Shown: positions 6,858 to 13,306 of the stretch, piece after piece | Layout: each line of letters opens with the position of its first letter | Position numbering within the stretch: position 1 is the first letter of the stretch | DNA from: DAOVFN01 sp964484305 | GTDB taxonomy: Archaea; Aenigmatarchaeota; Aenigmatarchaeia; QMZP01 | DNA length: 64,000 bases | Direction: 5' to 3' | Assembly (NCBI GenBank): GCA_964484305.1 | Contig: CAZAEI010000003.1 | Span: 1-64,000, forward strand | Made by a program: the position numbers and the translations under genes | The notes under the pieces: generated by a model | What the model was told of the DNA's origin: nothing | Seen by the model: the letters and a program-made list of their open reading frames with translations, nothing else | Database searches by the model: none

Positions 6858-7420
6858 CAGAAGTCGAAGTCTATTTTCTGCTTCTCAGATGGGCTGGCGC
6901 TCTCTGTTGACGGGGCTTCATGTTCCTCAGGGACATCCCTCTCCTCTGGAGGGCTCTCTGCAGGTTTTTGTTCGGCAGGCCTTTCTGCAGACCCTCCCTT
7001 GGGTATGCTGCCCGCTATCTTCTTTGCAATCGAATCCATGCTGGCCTCGTCCTGCTTCTTTATAGGCAGGACGCCCTCAAGCCCCAGGCCCTTTTCGGCC
7101 TCGGTCCTGGGTATGATGTGGAAGAGTATGTGGGGAACCAGCTGCCCTGCCATCTGGCCGTTGCTCTGGCTTATGGATATACCCCTTGCGCCCGTGGCCT
7201 TCCTCACCCCTATGGCAACCCTCCTGATGGCCTTCACGAGGACGGTGGCATCATCCTCGCTTGCACTGAAGATGTCCTCTATGTGCTTCTTTGGAATCAC
7301 GAGGGTGTGCCCCGGATTCCTGGGGTTGATGTCAAGGAAGGCCAGGTTATGTTCATCCTCATAGACCTTTCTGATCGGAATCTCACCTTTAACTATCTTA
7401 CAGAATATACAATCTTCCAT
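6857..7420 (-). CDS. HIT-family protein lacking the nucleophilic histidine
   Basis: HIT proteins are nucleotide hydrolases or transferases acting through H-x-H-x-H. Residues 1-~112 are clearly HIT: CIFCKIVKGEIP at the start (zinc-type CxxC), FLDINPRNPGHTLVIPKKH, and SQSNGQMAGQLVPH. The catalytic triad reads HILFH, so the middle histidine, normally the nucleophile, is leucine. The remaining ~75 residues are a disordered Pro/Glu/Ser tail. A second HIT gene lies 4 nt upstream in the same operon. Probably a nucleotide-binding or regulatory protein; this is inference. Confidence 0.85.
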   Translation of the reverse strand: MEDCIFCKIVKGEIPIRKVYEDEHNLAFLDINPRNPGHTLVIPKKHIEDIFSASEDDATVLVKAIRRVAIGVRKATGARGISISQSNGQMAGQLVPHILFHIIPRTEAEKGLGLEGVLPIKKQDEASMDSIAKKIAGSIPKGGSAERPAEQKPAESPPEERDVPEEHEAPSTESASPSEKQKIDFDF

Positions 7421-7424
7421 AAAA

Positions 7425-7865
7425 TCACCTATTTTGGTATTTGGACTTAATCTTTTTAACCATTCCGTCTTTCTCTTTATCAGGAATCTTCTTGACAGGG
7501 AGTATACCCTCGAGGCTTACCGGGTCCTCGCTGGAAAACCTTGGAATCACACGGAACTTTATGTGCTTGATGACCTGGCCTGCCGAGGCCCCGCTGCTCT
7601 GGGAGATTAACACCCCGTCAGCTTTTGTTCCCCTGAGTATGCCTATCGAGACCTTACGCACTGCCTTGAAGAGGTGGCATGCCTCCTCCTCGGGGAGGTC
7701 CATAATAGTCTCGTGGTGATTGTTTGTTACAACCACTGTGTGGCCGGGGTTCCTGGGATTGATGTCCAGAAAGGCAGTGGTCCACTTGTCCTGGTAGACC
7801 TTCTTGGCCTTTATAACACCCTTCACTATCCCGCAGAATATGCAGTCCCTTACACTCGTGGCCAT
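7425..7865 (-). CDS. HIT-family protein with degenerate active site
   Basis: A second HIT-domain protein (146 residues) with CIFCGIVKG, FLDINPRNPGHTVVV and AGQVIKH. The catalytic H-x-H-x-H is HIKFR: the middle His is Lys and the last is Arg, so the usual chemistry is not available. Paralogous to the gene 4 nt downstream and probably co-translated with it. The pair may form a heterodimer in which neither chain is a conventional hydrolase. ATG 7865 follows a GGGTTGCAATGG context. Confidence 0.85.
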   Translation of the reverse strand: MATSVRDCIFCGIVKGVIKAKKVYQDKWTTAFLDINPRNPGHTVVVTNNHHETIMDLPEEEACHLFKAVRKVSIGILRGTKADGVLISQSSGASAGQVIKHIKFRVIPRFSSEDPVSLEGILPVKKIPDKEKDGMVKKIKSKYQNR

Positions 7866-7907
7866 TGCAACCCTTGTGTTAATAATTGCAGGGCATTATT
7901 TAAATAA

Positions 7908-8069
7908 TGGGGCCACCCGGATTTGAACCGGGGTCGGCGGCTCTTCATGAACCCGTCTCTTTCGGAAGCGAGCGGAACGCAGTGAAGCGAAGCTCCTTTT
8001 CCGTGAACGCTTTTCTGAAAAAGGGTTCTCCCAAAGCCGCAATGCTAGACCAAGCTACACCATGGCCCC
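7908..8069 (-). tRNA. tRNA-Pro(TGG) with one intron
   Basis: Acceptor GGGGCCA/TGGCCCC, discriminator A, anticodon arm GCGGC-TTTGGGA-GCCGC, T arm CCCGG-TTCAAAT-CCGGG; mature length 75, no encoded CCA. The intron (7943-8029, 87 nt) interrupts the anticodon loop at 37/38; its ends pair as GAACCC/GGGTTC, but the central helix is weak, so the motif is relaxed. The intron is homologous along its length to the T-loop intron of tRNA-Thr at 8427-8519. TATA box at 8121-8128; a hairpin lies between it and the tRNA. Confidence 0.9.
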
Positions 8070-8080
8070 GTTACCTTTCA

Positions 8081-8109
8081 CCCGACTTGGCTGTGCGGTG
8101 TAAGTCGGG
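8081..8109 (-). promoter_or_regulatory. Hairpin upstream of tRNA-Pro
   Basis: CCCGACTT pairs perfectly with AAGTCGGG, 12 nt upstream of the tRNA 5' end. It occupies the same place as the larger palindromic repeat in the duplicated promoter at 8190-8298. Confidence 0.45.
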
Positions 8110-8140
8110 CAACATCCTTTGTATATTCTGGGAATTTGGC

Positions 8141-8188
8141 TTAAGCCTTTGTCTTTGTGGAAGGACTTGTCCTCCTGTAAAGGCTTAA
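8141..8188 (-). repeat. Hairpin element, copy A
   Basis: TTAAGCCTTT pairs with AAAGGCTTAA (10 bp) around an inner AGGAC/GTCCT stem, with the family loop ACAGGAG/CTTCC. It lies between the two copies of the tRNA-Pro promoter, so the second promoter would transcribe it as a small RNA. Confidence 0.5.
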
Positions 8189-8298
8189 CACCATGGCCCC
8201 ATTACCTTTCCTTCCCGACCCAACTTGTCTGCCTGTGCCGGAGGCACAGGACTGGACTGGTTCGGAAGGTCGGGTGAATGCTTTGTATATTCTGGAAC
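8188..8298 (-). repeat. Duplicated tRNA-Pro 5' flank with truncated tRNA start
   Basis: CACCATGGCCCC, TTACCTTTC, a CCCGAC-to-GTCGGG palindrome and CTTTGTATATTCTGG occur here in the same order as at 8059-8132. Only the first ~13 nt of the tRNA are present, so this is a tandem duplication of promoter and tRNA start without the body. Confidence 0.6.
8207..8274 (+). repeat. Palindromic repeat, copy 1
   Basis: A ~68-bp element with TTTCCTTCCCGACCC at one end, inner hairpin CCTGTGCC/GGCACAGG and GGAAGGTCGGG at the other. A nearly identical copy is at 17496-17560 in opposite orientation and a shortened one lies in the tRNA-Leu intron. Confidence 0.7.
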
Positions 8299-8301
8299 AG
8301 G

Positions 8302-8310
8302 TATTTAAAT
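8302..8310 (+). promoter_or_regulatory. TATA box of tRNA-Thr
   Basis: TATTTAAAT centred ~31 nt before the tRNA 5' end, embedded in an ACAGGT/ACCTGT inverted repeat. Confidence 0.6.
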
Positions 8311-8336
8311 CAAAAACCTGTCTATTATCACAACAG

Positions 8337-8533
8337 GCCTCGGTAGCTCAGTTGGGTAGAGCGATTAGACAGGATGTCTCGTAAGCCTCGTAACTGGGCG
8401 GGAAAGCAATAGGTCGAGGGTTCGACATGACCCCTTTTCAAGAAAAAGCGTCAACGGAAAAAGGAGGCTACTCCACTTCGTTTCGTTACGCCTTCCAAAT
8501 GAAAAACGGTTCAAGGGAATCCCTCCCGGGGCT
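8337..8533 (+). tRNA. tRNA-Thr(CGT) with three introns
   Basis: Exons give a 74-nt tRNA: acceptor GCCTCGG/CCGGGGC, discriminator T, D arm GCTC/GAGC, anticodon arm ATTGC-CTCGTAA-GCAAT, T arm GAGGG-TTCGACT-CCCTC. Intron 1 (8367-8384, 18 nt) at 29/30: central helix GCGA/TCGT, bulges TT^A and AA^G. Intron 2 (8393-8404, 12 nt) at 37/38: helix CTCG/CGGG, bulges TA^A and AA^A. Intron 3 (8427-8519, 93 nt) in the T loop at 59/60, relaxed motif, homologous to the tRNA-Pro intron. The 12- and 18-nt introns are near the smallest known. The 3' end doubles as an apparent integration site. Confidence 0.88.
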
Positions 8534-8538
8534 TTTAT
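8523..8538 (+). repeat. tRNA-Thr 3' end, attachment-site-like direct repeat 1
   Basis: CTCCCGGGGCTTTTAT covers the last T-stem and acceptor nucleotides plus the terminator. The same 16 bp recur at 10411-10426, and CCCTCCCGGGGCTT at 9514-9527. Accessory genes fill the intervals. Confidence 0.6.
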
Positions 8539-8948
8539 TTTTCCAACAAATCAGATACAAAAGACCTCAGGTTTTTTATCCTTGATATGACGGTATTAGC
8601 TTCTTCTGCGGATATGGATTTTCCATAGTAGTTAAGTGCATTCCTCACTTTTCTGACATCATCAAATTCGTCTCCCTTTCTACTTTCTCTTATAATCTCT
8701 TTCAGAAAAGCAGTATAACATTCATGGTTGTATACCTTGTATCCTTTTTTAAGAGCAAGAGCCTCCAGAAGTTCCCGTAACGAATCATAAGCCAGGGAAA
8801 GCTTAGAAGCCGCTGTTATATCACTCATGTCGAGCCTGCTTTCAGATTCCAGTTTGTTTCTGCTTGATATGATTAAGGACTTTATGAAATTCATATCAGG
8901 CTTCACACCTTTAACTATCCCTTTATTGTTACATTCCTCCCAGTCCAT
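8535..8948 (-). CDS. HEPN-domain protein, partner of a minimal nucleotidyltransferase
   Basis: All-helical 137-residue protein. RNALNYYGKS near residue 110 corresponds to the HEPN catalytic region (R-x4-6-H type), here without the His, as in several archaeal HEPN proteins paired with MNT enzymes. In known MNT/HEPN modules the HEPN protein is an RNase toxin silenced by AMPylation of a tyrosine by its partner. Its stop codon lies in the terminator of tRNA-Thr and its start abuts the MNT stop. Lower G+C than the neighbours and flanking tRNA fragments indicate acquired DNA. Confidence 0.75.
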   Translation of the reverse strand: MDWEECNNKGIVKGVKPDMNFIKSLIISSRNKLESESRLDMSDITAASKLSLAYDSLRELLEALALKKGYKVYNHECYTAFLKEIIRESRKGDEFDDVRKVRNALNYYGKSISAEEANTVISRIKNLRSFVSDLLEK

Positions 8949-9458
8949 CTATATCGATGCTCCTCCTACCAATACATACCCATTCAGTATATTATTTGCA
9001 AGTTCCTTGTTTTTCACATTTGTGATTGATTCAAACCAGAATATCTGTATTTTCCTTTTTATTTTCTTCTCAAATGTCTCTATATTTAATTCTTTTTCAT
9101 GTGCAAAAACAGCCAGATCCACGTCAGATTCTCGCCTCACTTCAGCCTTTGAAAGAGAACCAAACAGAATTATTGCTGGGCTCGTAAGCTTCTTTTCCAT
9201 GTAAGCTGTTGTTTCTTTCAGCTTATACCTCCAATATATTCTTGACAAATCAATGAAATCTTTACTTTCCTTGTTTGCATAGAATAATATGAGATTTTTG
9301 TAAATCTTCTTTTGCAGAAGATTTTCAGCACGGTAAGAAGCCAGCAGCTTGGATGCTGTTGGGGGTGATATGTGTATAATCTTGGCATATTCCCTTACAT
9401 TAATCCTTCTGTAGCAATCCTCAAAAAATGGCCTTAATTCGTTAATTATCCTTATCAT
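8949..9458 (-). CDS. Nucleotidyltransferase (MNT type) with N-terminal winged helix
   Basis: Residues 1-~75 form a helix-turn-helix region (VREYAKIIHISPPTASKLL). Residues ~90-165 are the pol-beta-like nucleotidyltransferase core, with LFGSLSKAEVRRESDVDLAVF carrying the G-S and D-x-D metal-binding residues. It probably modifies the HEPN partner encoded immediately downstream and may bind its own promoter. TATA-like TTATTTAAAC ~25-30 nt upstream of ATG 9458. A typical two-gene toxin-antitoxin arrangement with the antitoxin first. Confidence 0.8.
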   Translation of the reverse strand: MIRIINELRPFFEDCYRRINVREYAKIIHISPPTASKLLASYRAENLLQKKIYKNLILFYANKESKDFIDLSRIYWRYKLKETTAYMEKKLTSPAIILFGSLSKAEVRRESDVDLAVFAHEKELNIETFEKKIKRKIQIFWFESITNVKNKELANNILNGYVLVGGASI

Positions 9459-9513
9459 GTGTTAAATATTGTTTACAGTTGTTTAAATAATTTAACGTTG
9501 CTCCTCTCTTAGA

Positions 9514-9527
9514 CCCTCCCGGGGCTT
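9514..9527 (+). repeat. tRNA-Thr 3' end fragment, direct repeat 2
   Basis: CCCTCCCGGGGCTT, identical to the last 13 nt of tRNA-Thr plus one flanking T-run base. It closes the HEPN/MNT islet on its far side. Confidence 0.55.
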
Positions 9528-9593
9528 CAGTCCAACTTGTCCACATTAGGAGAAGTGATAGATATAGTTGGATTCAGAATTTATAAACTATAA

Positions 9594-9640
9594 ACATAAT
9601 TCGGCTTTGCTCACATATTCGTTTCTGCTCACAAATTAGT
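9594..9640 (+). repeat. Short direct repeats flanking the small membrane gene
   Basis: ACATAATTCGG followed by TGCTCA occurs here and at ~10026-10046; CTGCTCACAAATT occurs here and at ~9980. Together they bracket the small membrane-protein gene and could mark the ends of a mobile unit. Confidence 0.4.
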
Positions 9641-9720
9641 CCTGTTTGTCGGTTCCTTCCTTTTAGTTGTGCAATAAGAAGTGCTGGTCCTTATCCGATT
9701 GCTGACCAAGTAGGTGATCA

Positions 9721-9745
9721 TAAAAACCTACCTACTTCTTCTCTT
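9721..9745 (-). terminator. Terminator-like hairpin of the small membrane gene
   Basis: AAGTAGGT (~9709-9716) pairs with ACCTACTT (~9730-9737) around an A/T-rich loop, at the 3' end of the minus-strand gene. Confidence 0.4.
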
Positions 9746-9914
9746 TATACTTTATTCCAAACCACGTTGCAACAGCAGTTACGACTACTATGATAACCGT
9801 TAAAGTTGGCTGGCTTAATGGATGAAGTATCTCATTAATGATTATTACCAGACCTTCAACCAATACAGCGAGCGTAGCTAATGCTGCTGTTGATAAGCCA
9901 TATATTTTTGACAT
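9732..9914 (-). CDS. Small two-pass membrane protein
   Basis: About 60 residues with two hydrophobic helices (AALATLAVLVEGLVIII and LTVIIVVVTAVATWFGI) and a basic end KYKEKK. Its size and shape resemble holins or small phage or plasmid membrane proteins, but no family is assigned. ATG 9914 is chosen because TTTATAATA lies ~27 nt upstream; ATG 9953 is upstream of that box. Located in the accessory zone between tRNA-Thr 3' fragments, on AT-rich DNA. Confidence 0.55.
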   Translation of the reverse strand: MSKIYGLSTAALATLAVLVEGLVIIINEILHPLSQPTLTVIIVVVTAVATWFGIKYKEKK

Positions 9915-10035
9915 AATAATAATTGAAGTTCTATTATAAATAGATTTATTCACCGAGTCGTTTGCTCATAAATCAACAATCTGCTCACAAATTGGGGAAT
10001 TATCGGTCATTCTTGAGCAAAGCTACATAATTCGG

Positions 10036-10410
10036 TTACTTGCTCAACGCATTACCAACGGTTTCCAGGTAATCTATTGTGATATTTATCGTCTGATAGG
10101 GATCTTTCGGATTCAAAGTGATATCCATAGGGAAAACAGGCATTGTGGCATAACCAGGCAGTTCATAAACAGAACAAGTGCCATCCCACATGCATATTTT
10201 TTCCAGTTAAAAAAGTTAAAAGATACTGGAGAATATTCTTCCAGAGAGTCAACCGAGACATTCAATATGGTTTCTGGCATCACTTTTAGTCTGATTTCTT
10301 TCGGGGCAAAAAATCTTCCGTTAAAAAGCTTGTTTTCATTCATCTGATCAGAACCTACCATCAGATTATAGTAACAAAAGCCACAAATATAGACAGAACA
10401 GTTCAGTGCT
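10036..10410 (-). pseudogene. Truncated, frameshifted gene remnant, unknown function
   Basis: From ~10410 down the minus strand encodes ICGFCYYNLMVG... to FNFFNWKK. The coding signal then moves to another frame (MWDGTCSVYELPGYATMP to YLETVGNALSK, stop at 10036-10038). The switch falls in an A-run near 10200. The 5' end is cut exactly at the tRNA-Thr-like repeat 10411-10426, so there is no start codon. The protein looks extracytoplasmic (NVSVDS, NITI, cysteines). Probably a gene broken by integration, later decayed; a sequencing error could explain only the frame change. Confidence 0.55.
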
Positions 10411-10426
10411 CTCCCGGGGCTTTTAT
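10411..10426 (+). repeat. tRNA-Thr 3' end fragment, direct repeat 3
   Basis: CTCCCGGGGCTTTTAT, a 16-bp exact copy of 8523-8538. The right-hand boundary of the accessory zone. Confidence 0.6.
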
Positions 10427-10470
10427 CATTAAACCAACCATTAAATACCAGGAACTGCAAGATTCTATTC

Positions 10471-10749
10471 ATGAAGACAGAGCTGTTGGTTAAACCTCCC
10501 CGCAGCAGGCTGCTAAAGGCCCGCAGGGTAATCCTTTCTCCCGGAGAGGAAGTGGGCGAGCACAAGACAGAGGAAAGAGAGGAACTGATAATTGTATTAA
10601 GCGGGACAGCCAGCCTTCTGAAGGGAGATGATGTCATTGAGCTGAATGAGGGGGAGGCTCATTTCATTGAGGAGGGCCTGACGCACAATGTCAGGAACAA
10701 TTCCGGCAGGGTGCTGGAATATATATATGCGGCTGGCCTCTTCGGTTGA
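10471..10749 (+). CDS. Small cupin-domain protein
   Basis: A 92-residue single cupin barrel: PGEEVGEHKTEEREELIIVLSG is cupin motif 1 and GEAHFIEEGLTHNVRNNS motif 2, with His/Glu residues that could bind a metal. Many such proteins are sugar-phosphate isomerases or binding proteins; the substrate is not evident. Convergent with the MazG/PEP-mobile gene, the two stops 2 nt apart. Confidence 0.75.
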   Translation: MKTELLVKPPRSRLLKARRVILSPGEEVGEHKTEEREELIIVLSGTASLLKGDDVIELNEGEAHFIEEGLTHNVRNNSGRVLEYIYAAGLFG

Positions 10750-10751
10750 GG

Positions 10752-11435
10752 TCACTTCTGGCCCTTGAAGGCGATTCCGGGCAAGCTTTTTACAGTGCCT
10801 TGGTCAGCATCGACCAGTATGGTGTCCCCGGTTTTTATCAGGCTGGTTGCGTTGCCTGTCCCCACAACAGCGGGCAGGCCCCTCTCCCTGGCCAGTATCG
10901 CGAGGTGGGAGAGCCTGCCCCCCTGGTCTGTCACCACGGCCCTGGCACTGCCGAGGTACCCGGCCGCTTCAGAACCAGCATGCTCCATGACTATTATGCT
11001 CTCAGGCGGGGCCTTATCGATCGGGCTGTCCCCGGACACGACATATGCTGTCCCACTCACCCTTCCGCCGGCCACAGGGTGCCCGCTCACCCCGCTCTCA
11101 TCCCCGGGCCTGCGGGCCTTGTACTCATCATCCTTCATGTGCTCTATTGCATATCTGAATACCTTCTCGAAGTCCATGTCCCTGACCTTCATCAGCAGGA
11201 GAAGCTGAACCAGGGCCTGGCCATAGGCCGCGGTCTCACCTGATTTGGACATGCCTTTAACATACCTGGTCTCGGGCTGGTGCCTCTTGTCGTGGTAGAT
11301 GAACTTGGCCAGGTCAAGCTGGCCCACAAGCACGGCGAGCCTGAAGAGGTCGTTCTGGTGGAGCTGCCTCTTGAGTATCTCTATGACCTCCTCCTCGAGC
11401 TCCTTCACGGTCATTGATGAATAATCCCTGGCCAT
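10752..11435 (-). CDS. MazG-like domain fused to a PEP-utilising mobile (phosphohistidine) domain
   Basis: Residues ~1-105 are helical and resemble MazG-like nucleotide pyrophosphohydrolases (LDLAKFIYHDKR, KSGETAAYGQALVQLLLLM). Residues ~115-220 are the swivelling phosphohistidine domain of PEP synthase and PPDK, with VTDQGGRLSHLAILARERG carrying the phospho-accepting His and GTGNAT following. Neither the ATP-grasp nor the PEP-binding TIM barrel of PEP synthase is present, so catalysis would need a partner. The pairing is unusual; the MazG assignment is less certain than the PEP-mobile one. Confidence 0.7.
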   Translation of the reverse strand: MARDYSSMTVKELEEEVIEILKRQLHQNDLFRLAVLVGQLDLAKFIYHDKRHQPETRYVKGMSKSGETAAYGQALVQLLLLMKVRDMDFEKVFRYAIEHMKDDEYKARRPGDESGVSGHPVAGGRVSGTAYVVSGDSPIDKAPPESIIVMEHAGSEAAGYLGSARAVVTDQGGRLSHLAILARERGLPAVVGTGNATSLIKTGDTILVDADQGTVKSLPGIAFKGQK

Positions 11436-11529
11436 TGTGAATATTTGCAGGGTCTTTTTATAAACCTTCAGCCACCCTGACCGGGTAACGGCCTTCAGGT
11501 TTTAATAGCACGGGTGCCAATTATATTGC

Positions 11530-12723
11530 ATGAAGTACCTCCTGGTTGTCCTTGACGGTGCCGGAGACCGTGGAGACAATACCCCCCTCCAGGTCGCCCA
11601 CAAACCGAACATAGACTCCCTCTCTGCTGCAGGCAAGAATGGCCTGCTCGATCTGGGCTACAGGAAGGAGGTCAACTCCGATGTCGGCTACCTGACGCTT
11701 CTCAGTTGCTACTCCAAGGGCGAGTATCCCGGCCGTGGATATATAGAGGCCCTTGGGGTGAACATCCTCCCGGGGAAGAATGACCTCTGCATAAGGGGAA
11801 ACTTCGCGACCCTGGACTCCAGTGGGAATGTCAAGGACAGGCGAGCGGGCAGGGACGAGACCGGCCTCAGGGGGCTTGCTGAGAAGCTGGACGGCATGGA
11901 GATAGACGGTGTGGGATTCACTGTGATAAACTCAACCGGCCACAGGGTTGTGATTGTGGCATCGGGGCCCGGGCTATCTGGCAGTGTCATGCCCAATGAC
12001 CCCATGAAGACAGGGGTTCCGCTCCCCCAGGTGACTGTCAAGAACACAAAGGCCAGGTTCACGGCCTCGGTACTGAACAAGTTCGTTTACAGGGCAAACA
12101 AGATCCTTTCCAGGGAGCCTGTAAACAGGAGGCGGAAGCTTCCGGCCAACACAATCCTTTTCAGGAACATCGGCATGAAGAGGGAGACCGAGGGCTTTGA
12201 GGACAGGTTCGGGCTCAGCGGGTGCTGTGTGGCCGGGGTCAATGTGGCCAGGGGCGTGGCAAGGTTCCTGGACATGGATGTCATGGAGGTGAAGGGTGCG
12301 ACAGGGAGGCCTGACACCGACCTTGCAAGCAAGAGAAGGGCCACTGCCAAGGCCCTCAAGAAGTATGACTTTGTCTTCCTTCACATCAACGGGACCGACA
12401 CACTGGCCCACGACAGGAACAGGTCAGGCAAGGCAGTGTTCATAGAGAAGATTGACAGGGAGCTGGGTAAGCTCATGGAGGGCATAAACCTTGAGGAGAC
12501 CTGCATCGTTGTTACATGCGACCACAGGACAGTGAGCCTGCCGCTTTCAGAATACAAGGATTACGAGCACACCAGGGACCCCGTGCCCATCGTGATATCC
12601 GGGGACGGCATAAAGCCCGATGAGGTCAAGGCCTTTGACGAGCAGTCGGTCAAGAGGGGCTCCCTCAAGATGTCGGGGACAGAGCTGGTCCCCCTCCTTC
12701 TGATGCTGACCAAGAAGCGATAA
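11530..12723 (+). CDS. apgM: 2,3-bisphosphoglycerate-independent phosphoglycerate mutase, archaeal type
   Basis: Interconverts 3- and 2-phosphoglycerate in glycolysis/gluconeogenesis. Alkaline-phosphatase superfamily: LVVLDGAGDRGDNTPLQVA (metal-binding Asp), NSDVGYLTLLSCY with the Ser nucleophile, YPGRGYIEALGV, HINGTDTLAHDRN and VTCDHRT for the second metal site. Length 397 is normal. A TATA-like TTTTAATAG and short leader precede ATG 11530. The next gene starts 3 nt after its stop. Confidence 0.93.
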   Translation: MKYLLVVLDGAGDRGDNTPLQVAHKPNIDSLSAAGKNGLLDLGYRKEVNSDVGYLTLLSCYSKGEYPGRGYIEALGVNILPGKNDLCIRGNFATLDSSGNVKDRRAGRDETGLRGLAEKLDGMEIDGVGFTVINSTGHRVVIVASGPGLSGSVMPNDPMKTGVPLPQVTVKNTKARFTASVLNKFVYRANKILSREPVNRRRKLPANTILFRNIGMKRETEGFEDRFGLSGCCVAGVNVARGVARFLDMDVMEVKGATGRPDTDLASKRRATAKALKKYDFVFLHINGTDTLAHDRNRSGKAVFIEKIDRELGKLMEGINLEETCIVVTCDHRTVSLPLSEYKDYEHTRDPVPIVISGDGIKPDEVKAFDEQSVKRGSLKMSGTELVPLLLMLTKKR

Positions 12724-12726
12724 AGC

Positions 12727-13134
12727 ATGCCTTTGTGGCCATTCAGGAACATACAAAGCTTTAAAGCGTCGGCTGCAGGAGCTGCAGGGCTTGGTCTAGC
12801 TGCTGCAGAGAATAAATACAGACTTATAACAAGGGCTTATTCTGCTATAGGGGATGCTATTGCAGGTGCATTAAATATTCATGATATAGAGCTTGACGGC
12901 ACAGCACTAATCAATAAAGGGGCAGCTGTTGGGTACGAGGCTGATAGGATTGCTAATGATATCTTCAGATTTTATGAAAGCAGAAACATCGACCCTGGCT
13001 ACATAAAATATGATTTAATCGGAGCGATGGGAAGGAAACTAAAAGAAGAATATGGATATTCCGGGCAAACCAGCGGAATTGAGAAATTGCCAGTACCCAA
13101 GGACTATGCCGAACACATAAACAGAACTGATTAG
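12727..13134 (+). CDS. Hypothetical protein downstream of apgM
   Basis: 135 residues, beginning 3 nt after the apgM stop, so probably co-transcribed. The first ~35 residues are Ala/Gly-rich (SAAGAAGLGLAAAENK) and the remainder is amphipathic helix with YEADRIANDIFRFYES. No signal peptide or metal motif is visible. Codon use is more A/T-rich than in apgM, suggesting a different origin. I do not recognise it. Confidence 0.55.
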   Translation: MPLWPFRNIQSFKASAAGAAGLGLAAAENKYRLITRAYSAIGDAIAGALNIHDIELDGTALINKGAAVGYEADRIANDIFRFYESRNIDPGYIKYDLIGAMGRKLKEEYGYSGQTSGIEKLPVPKDYAEHINRTD

Positions 13135-13163
13135 AAAGAATGTAACTGTGGCCTTCTCTAAAA

Positions 13164-13240
13164 GTTTATATACAGCCAACCTCTTCACATTTTGCTTAAG
13201 CTTTTGCGGAAGCGATGGCTCCTGTAAAAGCTTATATATC
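13164..13240 (+). promoter_or_regulatory. Two tandem TATA boxes of psmA with a hairpin (copy B) between
   Basis: TTTATATAC at 13164-13172 and CTTATATATC at 13231-13240 are followed by the similar sequences CAGCCAACCTCT and CAGAAACCTCT, so the promoter appears duplicated. Between them TAAGCTTTT 13197-13205 pairs with AAAAGCTTA 13226-13234 and shows the family loop GCGGAAG/CTCCTGT. The second TATA box overlaps the 3' arm of the hairpin. Confidence 0.5.
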
Positions 13241-13306
13241 AGAAACCTCTATTAACTGTTAATACCGGGACGGTTTATGAAGATTAAAATTTAGACAGGA
13301 GGATTT

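Noticed and set aside
10113..10637. 174-codon minus-strand frame taken as one gene
   Set aside because: Its first ~75 codons run antisense to the cupin gene and across the tRNA-like repeat; only the part below 10410 is gene-like, and it needs a frame change.
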